Counted from the stretch's first letter, positions 1 through 12,949 are shown. The stretch is DNA of 64,000 bases from Siderastrea radians (GCA_964017195.1 OZ024892.1:9470866-9534865); one strand, 5' to 3'. A program made the numbers and translations. The notes: generated by a model not told the origin, from the letters alone.

Positions 1-1417
1 AGTCCTGGAAAAGTCCTGGAAAAGTCCTTGAATAAAAGGTTGTCAAACCTGTATGAACCATGAATTAGACTCCACTGGCTCAGTCGCATTACCCATTTGT
101 GCTCAGTTCAATACTTAAGGTGAATTTGACAGTTAGTGGTATTTTTGCCAGAATGGAATTCTGTTCTCTGCATCCGTATTTTGTTCTAATTGAGGTTTAT
201 TCACACAAATTCACAAATTAAAAAATACATAAATTATTAAATACAAAACTTATTAAGTGCTAAATTGTGGATGATTGAAGGTTCGGTTCCGTTCTAAAGA
301 ATCGCAGAAGCGTTTTGGTGAGATATCAAGGCTAATGTTACTGAAAATATGCCAGGAACTGTGCGCAGAATTACGGTAATATTTGTATTTTTCCCTTTCA
401 GGTTAACGTCCGCACAGCAGCGCACGATGGAAATGTCGAAAAGGATTGTGCCCTTGTCTGTAAGCTCGCACTACTTCCACAAGCATCACACAGGAGGTAT
501 ATTTTCATGTCAAACCAGAGTTTTGTGTAGGATTTGAAGGCATTTTGAACACGAGAAACGTAACAAATCAGGGTGTTTTTGTCTCGATTCTCTTGGTTTT
601 GCTAACAGGCGCATCTTTACATGCAAAATGTAAGCCACTAGTGCAATCTCTTTACAGCCCTTTAAAACTAGCCTGTGAAGAGGATCCTTTTCACAGGCTC
701 CTGAGTGGAAACCCAAACCTCCCCGACACTCGCAGGCTTGCGCCGCTCTCCGATTTTGCTTGTACTGTATTCCTCACATATAGGAGCCTGTTCACAGGCC
801 ACCCACGGATTTAAAATTTATTTTTGAGAATAATTTGTCACTATAAATCGATTCATGATCGTCACCCAGGGAACAAATAGGCAATGAGTGTTTACCATTT
901 ACAAAAATATTCCGGAAATTTCGGTTGGACTGTAAATGATAAGGCTATTTTGGTTTTCCCGACCGTAAGGTTTCCAAAATAAACGGACATCTGGAGAGGT
1001 AGTTTAAAATTCCCAACCGGAGTATCCAAACGGAAAATTGTGTTCCATTCACTTTCTTCAACCAGTTCCAGGCCCTGCACCAGTGATCAAACTAGTTCTG
1101 TAAATTAAAGTGAATTGCATATTAAATGGTACACGACAATCTCAAGCGGAATTTTCCCGTTCAGGAGGTTTTCCTTACCATTTGCATAACCCTTGGACCA
1201 ATAAGTCAGTCCCTCGTACTGTTTACCAGTCTGTAAGGCAGTCCGTCCGTCCGCCCGTTCGTCCGTCGGTCGTCAGTTATTCAATTTGATTGATATGTCA
1301 TTTTTTTTTCGCAGCCCCTCGTCTATCAACCACCACTCAAGACTTCGTTAGACCCGACAGAATGCCAGGTATGTTGACACTGATCAGCATTAATTTTCTC
1401 CTATCTGTAAATATACC
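1..1417. other. Host non-coding DNA
   Basis: No convincing gene is visible; the open frames are short and lack domain-like content. The stretch holds AT-rich sequence and a short GTCC-type simple repeat near 1240-1275. Around 890-1180 there is dispersed repeat-like sequence with repeated 'ttaccattt' words. It is most likely intergenic or intronic. Confidence 0.5.
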
Positions 1418-1925
1418 AACGCGAAAATTTGGTTTTATCAATTGAATTGATAAGGTAAATTGGCCACCGTAAAGAGATTGAAAGATGACGCTTTGAGCGT
1501 TGGGGCTAACGCTCGAAATGTCTTCTTTCAATCACAGGGGACCCACACAAACTGTGTGACCGTTTGTAGTTTAAAAATTATAAGGGAATGTATGAGAAAA
1601 TCGAAAAGTTTCTAAGAACGTGAAATGCTGCGAGAAATATTTACATTTAAGTTCAAAATAAACATAATCGTACCTCAATCGTTGTGTTTTGTCGTCATTG
1701 TGCCTCTAAACAGCGAGTATTGGCGATTTCTAGGGTTTAGCGATGCGATCGACTGTGCGTACAGTCTAATGATTAGAAACCTTTCGATTTTCTCATACAT
1801 CCCCTTATAATTTTTAAACTACAAACGGTCACACAGTTTGTGTGGGCCTTCTGTGTTTCAATTGCTATACGGTAGCTAATTAACCTTATCACCTCATTTG
1901 AAAATGCAATTTTCGCGTTTCACTT
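1418..1925. repeat. Fold-back element with a nested MITE
   Basis: Sequence at about 1418-1475 (starting aacgcgaaaattt) reappears in inverted, diverged form at about 1862-1925, giving imperfect outer arms. A smaller element with much better inverted repeats sits inside. I read this as a fold-back repeat invaded by the MITE at 1533-1855. Confidence 0.6.
1533..1855. mobile_element. hAT-like MITE, 323 bp
   Basis: The ends read cacagggg and cttctgtg. About 80 bp at the left end are repeated in inverted form at the right end (1533-1617 against about 1775-1855). The 7-bp sequence tttcaat flanks both sides (1526-1532 and 1856-1862), consistent with a target-site duplication; extending to 8 bp adds one mismatch. 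The ends and duplication length fit a non-autonomous hAT element. There is no coding capacity. Confidence 0.7.
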
Positions 1926-2409
1926 TCTCACCAACACCTCACCAAAACGCTTTATTCATTCTCAATTATTCCAACCACAAGTATCTTTTTTATGGCATAT
2001 TTGAGGGTGTTTAGTTTAGTTTATTAACTGATACATGCATTCATTTATTTTATTTTCTTGTCTTTTTGTATACATAGGAACTCCTCGTCTTTCAGTTCGA
2101 TAGCATGGGTTCGATAACATGGGCATCCTCGCAGTTTCCGTGGTGGTGATGAAAAGTGCCCAGCATTATGCAATCGTGCACTGCACGAAAATTGCACTGA
2201 ATTGCAAGTCACCTTGACCAAATCAGTGGCCAAAGGTTCTGGATCAAAGTTCATTAGGAATGAAAGCAACATTTTGATATCGTTTTAGGCGGTTTTTAGT
2301 ATTTGAAGATAATTTCGTGTAGAACTGGTGTACTGTCTCGTGTGATCTTGATAATGATTGCAAGGTTGTGAGCATTTCACCAGCTCAACAGAAGGATTTC
2401 GTTTCAGAT
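1926..2409. other. Non-coding DNA, nothing recognised
   Basis: AT-rich host sequence between the fold-back element and the first copy of the duplicated block. No coding frame, RNA gene or clear repeat was seen. Confidence 0.4.
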
Positions 2410-4400
2410 GAATAAAGTAAAGACCATTGAAATTATCGGAAATGATTATGTAAATGTTTGCTTAGTTAATTCTATACACGAGCAGAAAACAAATCCGTTT
2501 TACTTTTGAAGTCAAACAAACCTGGCAGTCTGTAATGTTGTAAGCTCACTGTAACAAAAATTGGAAACATCGCAGGTTGGTAGTGAGAAAAATTATTCGT
2601 CTGCCTAGAAGGTCTGTCATTTTTGACAGGGGCACAGTGAACAGATCGGTGGAGAGTTCAAGAAACGCAAAATTGTGAATTGCCCGGAGGGTGAATAAAT
2701 GTATACGCGAAGGAAAAATTATAAATTTGCTGTAGGGTGAAACTGCTGAAAGTTCGTTGAATGAACGAAGTGTCTGCACGGGAATGGGAATGAACGCTGG
2801 AATGCGCGATCATAGTTACTCACAAAAGTCCTTCAAGGGATATGGCTGGCACGAGGAATCTTGGTGTTATTGAATTTAATTACATATAAGTTGGTTTCCT
2901 CAACTTTTTTGAAGCAGTACTAAGTCTAATCTAGGATAAATATCCTCTCTTGCTTTTAATTCTCTTGGAAATCCAAAGATGACCTATGGGAAAAGAAAAT
3001 ACAGAAAGGCGTCTTCAAAAGAACCAGCTAAATTGTTGTGCCAGCGAAGCGTTTTGCTATTGGCAAGTTTTGTCATATTACAGAAGACTGACCTATTTTT
3101 ATTGATACATGCTTAAGTATTCAGTTTTATTGTTGTTGGGGGCGCTCGTGCGTGCAACCACATGACGTCCTTTATCGTAGCTCCAGTGCATTCCACTTTA
3201 CCCAACAATAATAAAACTGTATCAATTGAAATAGGTCAGTTCGCTGTATTAAATATGATGAAACTTGCCAATAACAAAAAAGCTAGCTTTAGTTAGCAGT
3301 TCTTCAAACTAAAACAAGCGAACGAACAGGCTCAGAAACGGTTTTTTGTAGTTCTTGTTGACCTGCTTGTAATATAACTGGAAACTACAAGTAGCTGTTT
3401 AAAGCCGGATAAGACAATTGAATGTTTAGTACTCTACCTTCGCTGAAAGGAAAAATTAGGAAAATTGAAAGTGTTTTGACATGTAGGTAAACATTTTTGT
3501 AATCAAGTAATAGCCTAAATGCTGCTTGAAATGCCGCGCGTTAAAACAAATGGAAACAGAACCTATTGTAACGTCCCTATCAGACCAGAATACCACTAGG
3601 GTGACAACGTTACTAAAGCTCACAGAATAACGTTAAATTAAGTGTATAATCTGAACATAAAGCACTTCTCTTGCTTTTAATACTCAGCCCAGTCGTTCAT
3701 CGTGTTCCTGGGGCTCCGCTCGTCTCCCAGTCCTTTCGTTCACAGTCTGCCTGTTTCTTCGTGCAACGCGCGCCCTGGCCGCTCTTTCACGAGCCGCTCT
3801 CTGCTATCCTCTTACCCCAGGACCCTGAGGTGGATAGGCTCTCTGCTCGCAGATTGCTATAACAGCTAAGGACATCATGATCACACGGAACAGTATAACG
3901 AACATCAAGAAAAGAAAAGCTACGCTGATCAGCTCCGCCGTCATGGATAGCACTCTGTTTCCGTTCCTGTTCACTAAGGAGAAAAATGAAGTCGTATGGT
4001 TACTGAATTAAACAGTTTGAGAGGCTCATTGCCAGGTATCGGGACGAGAAATCACAAAGATGAGCCACTCACCAAAAATGGAAGGTTGGATTTGTAGCTG
4101 TAATTTAGAATCCCTTCGAAGGTTTGAGTTAAGTTTGCCACTCGAGGTTTTGTCCATAGCCGGTGAGAGTCAAATGTCGCATCAACATTCGACGCTGAAA
4201 TTTTGTTCAACTCGAGCACGTGGGTGAAATTGAGCCAATCGCGCGGAAATAATCCTTTCTTTGTCAGGCCCACCTCTTTTCTTGTTTGGATCTTTGCCTG
4301 TCTGGGTAATATTTCGCTCCGGGGATGTGTAAGTATAACCTCTATTTCTGGGAAAACCCCAAACGAATTCCGTACCAAACAAAGCTTGGTCTTGGTCAGT
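2410..4400. repeat. Duplicated block, copy 1
   Basis: This block shares ordered, diverged homology with about 7004-10150. Matching landmarks are 'cacgagcagaaaac' (2475) with 'cacgagcaaaaaac' (7070), the 'gtaagctcactgta' segment (2539 and 7843), and a long match from 3660-4370 to 9420-10130. The second copy is longer because it contains extra insertions. Both copies keep a minus-strand open frame with a hydrophobic segment (copy 1 near 3700-3945). Confidence 0.7.
3060..3290. repeat. Fold-back (palindromic) element
   Basis: Two arms of about 90-100 bp face each other: 'ttggcaagttttgtcatatta' near 3060 and its inverse ending 'atgaaacttgccaataac' near 3285. The central parts 'cagttttattgttgttggg' and 'cccaacaataataaaactg' also pair. 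A single related arm lies at 8800-8885. It looks like a MITE with long terminal inverted repeats. Confidence 0.65.
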
Positions 4401-5236
4401 ATTACATCAAAGGTTGGTTTCCCGCCACTTTGTACAAGCGAACACGTGATCTACAGTACATTGAAACTAATGTTTAAAATGAACAATGGTCAGTTCTTGG
4501 GTTTTGCACACTTCTTTCGCTATCATCACTTCTACGGATATTTTAAGGAAGTTGTATTACAATATTACATTGGACTCCGGCATAAAATTCTGCCTCGCTA
4601 TGAAAAGGCATGTCCTAACGCTATCGTCACTGATGGGTTATTTTGAGTCGCCTCTATCTTGGTCACGCGTAAATTAATCTGTTCGAATCTGTGTTTATGC
4701 GACAGTAATACGTTATATGTGTTATATGTGTTTATAAAGCTTGAATAGTCAAGTGTTGTGCGCCGAATATTCCTGAATATTCTGCTTCTGGGGATGCATG
4801 TATTTGATTTTTATACTGGAGCCAGGACTGACTAAACAAGGGTCCTAAGTCACTTCTAAATGTATGAAAAGAAAACATGAATCAACTCTCAACTCGTGGA
4901 AATCCAAAGATGAACTATGGAAAAAGAAAATAAAGGAATGGTCGTCAATAAAGCACTAAATCAGTCAAGAGGAAAGGATCCACCATATTAGCATCTATAG
5001 TGACATTACCGAGAATTTTTTGTATTATGATAAAAGCAAGCTTTATGTGGCCTTCCTCAGTTCAAATTGAAAAAAAAAATCTGAAAAAACGAACATGCTC
5101 AGAAACGGTTTTGTAGTTCTTGGTGACTTTCTTATTGTGTAACCCTCAACTGGAAAGTACAGTTAGCTATAAACAAGAGAGGATATGCTCTCTTGCTATA
5201 AATTAACTTACTTTAAAGAATTGAAAATTTAGTGAC
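4401..5236. other. Non-coding DNA between duplicate and minisatellite
   Basis: Some words here (for example around 4890-4960 and 5090-5120) match the 8640-8720 and 8930-8960 region, so this continues the duplicated block in rearranged form. No gene is supported. Confidence 0.4.
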
Positions 5237-6990
5237 GGCAGCGCAATAAACCTTTGTTTCAAATCGGGAGCACGAGCGGAAAAATCCTTTGTTTGATCGT
5301 AGTCAGGAGTGCGAGGAGCGCAAATAAACCTTTGTTTCATTATCAAAGGTAGGTAGGACGAGCGGAAAAATCCTTTGTCTGATCGTAGTCAGGAGCGCGA
5401 GGAGCGCAAATAAACCTTTGTTTCATTATCGAAGTCAGGAGCACGAGCGGAAAAATCCTTTGTTTGATCGTAGTCAGGAGCGCGAGGAGCGCAAATAAAG
5501 CTTTGTTTCATTATCGAAGTCAGGAGCACGAGAGGAAAAATCTTTTGTTTGATCGTAGTCAGGAGCGCGGGGAGCGCAAATAAACCTTTGTTTCATTATC
5601 GAAGTTAGGAGCACGAGCGGAAAAATCCTTTGTCTGATCGTAGTCAGGAGCGCGAGGAGCGCAAATAAACCTTTGTTTCATAATCGAAGTCAGGAGCACG
5701 AGCGGAAAAATCTTTTGTTTGATCGTAGTCAGGAGCGCGAGGAGCGCAAATAAAGCTTTGTTTCATTATCGAAGTCAGGAGCACGAGCGGAAAAATCTTT
5801 TGTTTGATAGTAGTCAGGAGCGCGAGGAGCGCAAATAAACCTTTGTTTCATTATCGAAGTTAGGAGCACGAGCGGAAAAATCCTTTGTCTGATCGTAGTC
5901 AGGAGTGCGAGGAGCGCAAATAAACCTTTGTTTCATAATCGAAGTCAGGAGCACGAGCGGAAAAATCCTTTGTTTGATCGTAGTTAGGAGCGCGAGGAGC
6001 GCAAATAAACCTTTGTTTCATTACCGAAGTCAGGAGCACGAGCGGAAAAATCTTTTGTTTGATAGTAGTCAGGAGCGCGAGGAGCGCAAAGAAAGCTTTG
6101 TTTCATTATCGAAGTCAGGAACACGAGCGGAAAAATCTTTTGTTTGATCGTAGTCAGGAGCGCGAGGAGCGCAAATAAACCTTTGATTCATTATCGAAGT
6201 TAGGAGCACGAGCGGAAAAATCCTTTGTCTGATCGTAGTCAGGAGTGCGAGGAGCGCAAAGAAACCTTTGTTTCATTATCGAAGTCAGGAGCACGGGCGG
6301 AAAAATCTTTTGTTTGATCGTAGTCAGGAGCGCGAGGAGCGCAAATAAACCTTTGTTTCATTATCGAAGTCAGGAGCACGAGCGGAAAAATCTTTTGTTT
6401 GATCGTAGTCAGGAGCGCGAGGAGCGCAAATAAACCTTTGTTTCATTATCGAAGTTAGGAGCACGAGCGGAAAAATCCTTTGTTTGATCGTAGTCAGGAG
6501 CGCGAGGAGCGCAAATAAACCTTTGTTTCATAATCGAAGTCAGGAGCACGAGCGGAAAAATCCTTTGTTTGATCGTAGTTAGGAGCGCGAGGAGCGCAAA
6601 TAAAGCTTTGTTTCATTATCGAAGTCAGGAGCACGAGCGGAAAAATCTTTTGTTTGATCGTAGTCAGGAGCGCGAGGAGCGCAAAGAAAGCTTTGTTTCA
6701 TTATCGAAGTCAGGAGCACGAGCGGAAAAATCTTTTGTTTGATCGTAGTCAGGAGCGCGAGGAGCGCAAATAAACCTTTGTTTCATTATCGAAGTTAGGA
6801 GCACGAGCGGAAAAATCCTTTGTTTGATCGTAGTCAGGAGCGCGAGGAGCGCAAATAAAGCTTTGTTTAATAATCGACGTCAGGAGCACGAGCGGAAAAA
6901 TCTTTCGTTTGATCGTAGTCAGGAGCGCGAGGAGCGCAAATAAACCTTTGTTTCATTATCGAAGTCAGGAGCACGAGCGCGGAACTAAAC
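5237..6990. repeat. 85-bp minisatellite, about 20 copies
   Basis: A unit of 85 bp is tandemly repeated; its phase is fixed by 'gatcgtagtcaggagcgcga' at 5381 and 5466. Each unit contains the small inverted motif gcgcgaggagcgc. Copies differ by scattered substitutions such as aaacc/aaagc and cagga/tagga. Because 85 is not a multiple of 3, the open frames crossing it are a by-product of the repeat. Confidence 0.95.
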
Positions 6991-7239
6991 GTTTGTCTAA
7001 TTAAACAAAGTAGAGACCATTGAAAGTACAAAATGATTATCACTAATGTTACCTGAATTCATTTTATACACGAGCAAAAAACAAAACTATAGAAACAAAA
7101 CTTATAGGGCCAAAACTATGAAATGAATTCTCAAAAGACGACAGATTTCATAAAACACTTAATGGTTTCAAAGCACGCCGGCATACGTAAGAGGGATGAG
7201 TGGAACCTTGATTTAATGAAGTGCCAGGGGACTGGGGAT

Positions 7240-7350
7240 ATTGGTTCGTTATATCGAGGCACTTTTCCATACATCACACTATAACTTGGCTGAAAAGCAT
7301 CGTTCGTTATACCGAGGACTTCGTTATATAGAGATTCGTTAAATCGAGGT
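7240..7350. repeat. Short direct repeats of ttcgttatatcgagg type
   Basis: Four variants of the word ttcgttatatcgagg occur in about 110 bp: gttcgttatatcgagg, gttcgttataccgagg, cttcgttatatagag and ttcgttaaatcgagg. Such clusters are typical of subterminal repeats of mariner/pogo-like elements, but no paired inverted terminus was found, so the class is uncertain. Confidence 0.45.
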
Positions 7351-8945
7351 TACAAACTATGGAAACAAAACTTGGGTCCGAAACTATGAAATAAACTCTC
7401 CAAAGACGACAGATTATGTAAAACACTTATTGGTTTCAAAGCACGCATGCGGAGGGATATCACTGCATTATTAGACGAAGGAAACATTTGTGTAAGCTAA
7501 TACATATTTGATCTGTTTGGCGTTTTTAGCTGAAATTTAGGCCGCAGAAAATTATTTAAGCAAACAGAATCCTATCCGCCGAATTTCCGAGCTGCTGATG
7601 GCTCTCCGAAAATGCTAGCCAACCTTGTTTTGCACTCTAAACGACATATTTGTCCCTCCAAAAACAATACGAACTAATAAGTCCTCTTGTTACGGAAGTC
7701 CGACGTGATGTTTCGCCAAAGAAATCTCTAGTGTTACTTCAATCAATCAGAATACAGGTATTTCAGGCGATTTAGGCCTTCCAAACAGATATTCCCCGAA
7801 ACGAGCCGTTGGGTGCCCCTGAAACATACAGTCTGTAATGTAGTAAGCTCACTGTAGCGTAAATTTCGATAAATTGGAAACATTGCAGGTTGATACAGTG
7901 AGAAAAATGATTCGTTTTCGAAAGGGGCCCAGTGTACGCGAAGGAAAAGTGACAGATTTGCGGTGGGGTGAAACGACCAGACGTTCGTTCAATGAACGAA
8001 GTGTCTGCACGGGAATGGGAATGGATGAGGGAATGCGCAATCTGTGAAGCTACTAACACAAGTCATTCAAAGGATATGGCTGACAAAAAATTTAATTACA
8101 TCTAAGTCATGTAAGGTTAGTTTCCTCTCACTTTGTTTGAAGCAGCACTCGGCCTATCACGATATTAGTCTAAGCAGCGAAAAAAGGTGAAGTTACTGTT
8201 ACAACTAAAGGTGGTTTCCTCTCACTTGGTAAAAATGGAAAGTTGATCTACTGCAAGTATGGTTTCGAAATAAAACAACGGTCACCTCTTGCATGGAGTT
8301 TACGAACCTTTTACAACCAATTTTTACCAATAAGTTACGTCAGTTGTATTACATTGGATTTCCATCTGTTCGATTAGGCCTCACGCTACGGATAGGCAGT
8401 ATGTTAAGTCATCCGGCTACCTGATTACAATGTTTTTGGCCACGCAAACTGGCCTCGAATAAATACACTTGTGTTCTTGCCACACTAATGTGCCTTTATA
8501 CGTGCTTATAAAGCTTGAGTAGTCAACCGTTGCAACAAACAATCAGCAATCTACGACATTCCTGTTTTTGGTTTATCCGCTTCTAAGAGCTGTATTCTAT
8601 TTCTATGGCCAGGAACTGAAGCAGCGCCAAAAGTATGAACTTGAAACAACTTTCAACTCTCTTGGAAATCCAAAGATGAACTATGGAAAAAGAAAATAAA
8701 GAAAGGCGTCTTCAAAAGAACCAGCTAATCGTTGTGTGAGAGAAGCGTTTAAGTGGAACGCGCTTAAGTGTCCGGTTAAGTGGTTGCGCGCGGAAGAGCC
8801 CCCAACAATAATAAAACTGAATACTTAAGCATGTATCAATAAAAATAGGTCAGTTCTCTGTAATATGATGAAACTTGCCAATACCAAAAAAGCTAGCTTT
8901 ATTTAGCAGTCCTTCAAATTAAAACAAGTGAACGAACAAGCTCAG

Positions 8946-9209
8946 AAACGTTTTTTTGTGGTTCTTGTTGACCTGCTTATAACATAACTGGAAACTACAA
9001 TTAGTAGCTGTAAACTTAACGTACAGAATTAAAGCCGGATAAGACAATTGAATATTTAGTACTCTACCTTCGCTGAAACGTTTTTGTGGTTCTTGTTGAC
9101 CTGCTTATAACATAACTGGAAACTACAATTAGTAGCTGTAAACGTAACGTACAGAATTAAAGCCGGATAAGACAATTGAATATTTAGTACTCTACCTTCG
9201 CTGAAAGGA
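8946..9209. repeat. Tandem duplication of about 132 bp
   Basis: The segment beginning gaaacgtttttttgtggttc near 8946 is repeated almost exactly from near 9077, ending each time at 'accttcgctgaaa'. This is a simple local duplication inside copy 2 of the larger block. Confidence 0.8.
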
Positions 9210-9440
9210 AAAATTAGGAAAAGTGAAAGTGTTTTGACATGGAGGTAAACATTTTTGTAATCAAGTAATAGCCACTGCTACAAATGGAAACAAAAACTAT
9301 TGTAACGCGCCTTAAAAAATAAGTTTTCCCTATCAGACCAGAATACCACAAGGATGACTACGCTGCTAAAGCTATTAAACAGAATAACGTTAAATTAAGT
9401 GTATAATCTAAACATAAAGCACTTCTCTTACTTTGAATGC

Positions 9441-9704
9441 TCAGCACAGTCGTTCATCGTGTTCCTGGGGCTCTGCTCGTCTCCATGTCCTTTGATTCGC
9501 AGTCTGCCTGTTTCTTTGTACAATGCGCCCCCAGGCCGCTCTTTCACGAGCAGCTCTCTGCTGTCCTCTTATCCCAGGACCCTGAAGTGGAAAGGCTCTC
9601 TGCTCGCAGAATGCCATAACAGCTAAGTACATCATGATCACACAGAACAGTATAACGAACATCAAGAAGAGAAAAGCTACGCTGATCAGCTCCGCCGTCA
9701 TGGT
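9441..9704 (-). CDS. Possible small membrane-protein open frame (doubtful)
   Basis: On the minus strand an ATG near 9702 opens a frame of about 86 codons. It starts MTAELISVAFLFLMF and runs through a strongly hydrophobic stretch of about 30 residues, then a basic, polar tail. A corresponding frame survives in the other duplicate (about 3945 down to 3700) with amino-acid changes in both hydrophobic and polar parts. No family is recognised, no clear promoter was found, and the differences between copies do not suggest purifying selection. It could be one exon of a host gene or chance. Confidence 0.2.
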   Translation of the reverse strand, partial: TMTAELISVAFLFLMFVILFCVIMMYLAVMAFCEQRAFPLQGPGIRGQQRAARERAAWGRIVQRNRQTANQRTWRRAEPQEHDERLC

Positions 9705-10150
9705 TAGTACTATGTTTCCGTTCCTGTTCACTGAGGAGCAAAATGAAGTCGTATGGTTACTGAATTAAACAGACTGAGAGGCCCATTGTCAAGTATCGGG
9801 ACGAGAAATCACAAAAGTGAGCCACTCACCAAAAATGGAAATGTGGATTTGTAGCTGTAATTTGGAATCCCTTTGAAGGTTTGAGTTAAAGTGCCACTCG
9901 AGGTTTTGTCTATAGCCGGTGAGAGGCAAATGTCGCATCAACATTACACGCTGCAATGTTATTTAACTCAAGCACGTGGGTGAAATTGAGCACGCGCGCG
10001 GAAATAATCCTTTGTTTGTCATGTTTGTCAGGCCTACCTTTTCCTTGTTTGGATCTTTGCTTGTCTGGGTATTATTTCGCTCCGAGGGATGTGCACGTAT
10101 GGCCTCTATTTCTGGGAAAACCCCAAACGAATTCGGTTATATATTTTCTA

Positions 10151-11059
10151 TTCGACTGATGACTCCGATGATTATGTACCCCGTCACATAGACCGCCGAC
10201 CAATGAAAGAATCATCGGAATTTATCATCGGAATGTAGCCAGGGAAGTTCGTGCAATTAGTTTCCGGGACTGTCAGATTGTTTCCGGACTCGATTTCCTA
10301 CCCTTCTTAAACAAATTGCCCCTCTTTTTCACTTAATAAGCAGGTTTGACACGTCAAATTTGCTTGTTAATCAAAAAGGACGCTACTTTTGTGTTATTAA
10401 GCAAAAAAGGTAACACTTTTTGCTTATTAACACGCACCTTTTGCTTAATAGCCAGAAAATTCCTGCCTATTAAGCAAATAAAGGTATATGTTTGGGTTAT
10501 TAACCAAAAGTGTCGACAGACTTTGTAAACAGAAGTTTTGTCGGCTTGAGCCGCCATTACGGAAAAAAATATCGAGGGCGAAAACTACTTAACAGAACAG
10601 CTTTATGAGAAAATACCTATCTAGCCGAAGGCAAGTGCGGGAATTCTTTCAATTTACCAGGAAAAAATCATAACTTTTACTTTAGTGGCCGAAATTTCTC
10701 AAAAGTAAGACTTCGCAGCGCGATCGATCGAGCGATCTGGCGAAGCCGTGAGATCTTTTTCTGACACAGCGAAACTGACACAGCGAAACGAACAACACAG
10801 TACAGCGCGGCAATTATGTTCTTTATGAACTTAGGGATTCTTCCACGTTCACGATTTCTGTAAACAAAAGCCAGAGCAATGAATTAACAGATGAAATGCT
10901 GCGAAAACTGTATAAAACATCCAGACACTTCTAAAACTAAAATTTAACAACAAACAACAAAAAGATCTCATGACTTATTTCTAAATTCTTCCGAGAACCG
11001 CCAAATTTAATCAAAACACGGCGAAATGAACAACACCGAGCGGGGCATTATCAATCGAT
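10151..11059. other. Non-coding DNA with ttattaagcaaaa palindromic words
   Basis: From 10330 to 10510 the word 'cttattaagcaaaa' and its inverse recur several times, forming a patch of short direct and inverted repeats. The rest is AT-rich with no gene supported. Confidence 0.45.
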
Positions 11060-11480
11060 TCACAGTTTAAAGATTCACAATTCTTTCCCCTCGCTTTAAA
11101 AAAAAAACTTCCCTAATAGAAAAGTAGAACAGTTAGAGCTTCGATCTAGAAAAGCTCCTTTCTTAGCGGCGGAACTAATTTTCGTTCAAGAGTTTTGTAC
11201 CAAGAATTCGCCAGTCTAATATGATTCGGCAACACATTTAATTTGCAGGTAATGTGAAAACGAGAACACGTCGGATTTCCGTAAGAAAACTCGGAGGGAG
11301 ATAAAAATATAATCCCATAGCGAAACATTTTATTTATTGACCACGAAACATTGTTTTACGAAATCATTTCTACATACGCGGTACGCCCTAAGGTTAAACT
11401 TTGCGAAACTGTCAAAACAGAGCGGCAAATCCGTCACCTTTATTTTCAGCTTATTAACCAGCCGTCACTATGGCGACCGC
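11060..11480. repeat. Dispersed repeat, copy 1 of 3
   Basis: Contains 'ttgcgaaactgtcaaaacag' followed by 'agcggcaaatccgtca' at 11400-11440 and 'gataaaaatataatccca' near 11300. Related words recur in the same order at 12975-13465 and 13576-14095, so this is a diverged local repeat family. No coding potential or termini were identified. Confidence 0.55.
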
Positions 11481-12949
11481 CGGTTTATAAAATGGGCACG
11501 GTTTTGTCGTGATAGTCAGTTGGCTTAAGATACGAACAAAGTGCTGTAAAGCTTGTGGTACGGGTACTCAAGAGCGGTACTGTCTTATATAAGACGCATG
11601 CGCATATTAGTCTGCTGAATGTTACCTTCGTGTGTTCTTGTCTTTTAATTTACAGTATTTAAGATATCAACGACGAAGGGTTGTTAAGTTTGGGGTTTTT
11701 TGTATTTGTCTTGTATAACGCATGCGCAATTGAGTAAAGCAGCTAATAGGATGGAATGCGAAATTGGCTGTGTTGTCTGATCTAGTTAGTGGTTATGGTG
11801 AAAATTTTTTTAGCGCAGGAGTTTTTTTATTGGGATTGACATTTTGAGGGTGTAAAAATGTGGGAGTCAGAAGGATTTGTGAATGTCAGGAGCATATCAC
11901 GCTTCTGTGAATGTGATTTGCTTAGAAAGTTGCGTTTTGTATAGGAGCGGTGTAATATTGTGCTGCGTGAGAGGGGGTTTCCCTTGCCGTTTTATGGGGG
12001 GGGGGGGTGGTTTGCGAAGTGGATTGTAAGGTTTCTGATTGGCTAACTTGTATTTCGCAGCGGACAAAAAGGACAGTTGCGTTTTGCCGGCGTGGGTTAG
12101 GAAGAGAAGGAATTGGTACTAGTATGATGATGCAATATTAGTGGATTGCACCATCAGTACATGATAGTTCTGACATGTGAACGGAGAGAGATCAGTGTTT
12201 ATTTGAGGCGAGAAGTTGATACGAAGGAATCGTCATTAATAAGGAGATCAATTAATAGGGTAGGTGTTACGAGTCTTTTTGCATTGAAAGAACGAAAATA
12301 TCTGAATATTTTCGACGGATTTGTGTGGTTTGCGTGTGGTGTACGCTAAAGGCTACGAGCAGTCTCTCTTTCCGTTCAGAGATAATGAAGGAAAAGGAAA
12401 ACAAGCGAGTGAGCGCGAAATCGATTGCGGCTCGACAGGCGCGTTAGCTTTCAAAGACGTGGGAGACTTTCGTCCCAGCTCGCTTGTTTACTTTTGCAAG
12501 GGGATTCCCGGGTTAGCAAACCGGATTTAAACATCACGTCATGAGATATGCCTTGACGTGCCCCATACTCTGACGATCTGCTCGAGCTCGTGTTTATCAA
12601 GCGTTATATTTTGATTCTACTGCTATGTTCACTGTTTGTATTTAAGGTCTAGGCACAACAGACAACTTCGTCGTCGCTGTGTGAGCATTCTCAGTTGTGG
12701 ACGAATTCATATCGACATTCAACGTTTGAGTGAATTTGCGTTTTTCAGCACAAATAAAAGCGATAAAAAAGATAAGCTGAGTCATCAGAGTTTAAACATT
12801 ACGTCATCCAGTTACGCGAAAGTAAAAATATTGTGTGACACAATCACACTTTTCGTCACGCCGGTTCGTATAAATAGAGGATCGCGCTAACATTTGTGAA
12901 ACCTAGGGGTGGGGAGGGTCAGAATGGCCGGTTAAAATGCCCAATAGGC
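11481..12949. other. Non-coding DNA, no gene recognised
   Basis: Includes a G10 run at 11996-12008. Open frames at 12146-12530 and 12636-12890 are short and without domain-like features. Nothing else stands out. Confidence 0.4.

Larger units (their letters stand above)
7004..10150. repeat. Duplicated block, copy 2
   Basis: Diverged second copy of the 2410-4400 block, expanded by extra material that includes the sub-repeats near 7240-7350 and a local tandem duplication near 8946-9209. The best-conserved part is 9420-10130 against 3660-4370. Confidence 0.7.

Noticed and set aside
349..814. Short host gene near the left edge
   Set aside because: Overlapping short frames on both strands with no domain, promoter or splice support.
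5905..6433. Open frames of 62-80 codons in the 85-bp array
   Set aside because: Produced by the minisatellite; unit length is not a multiple of three and frames shift from unit to unit.
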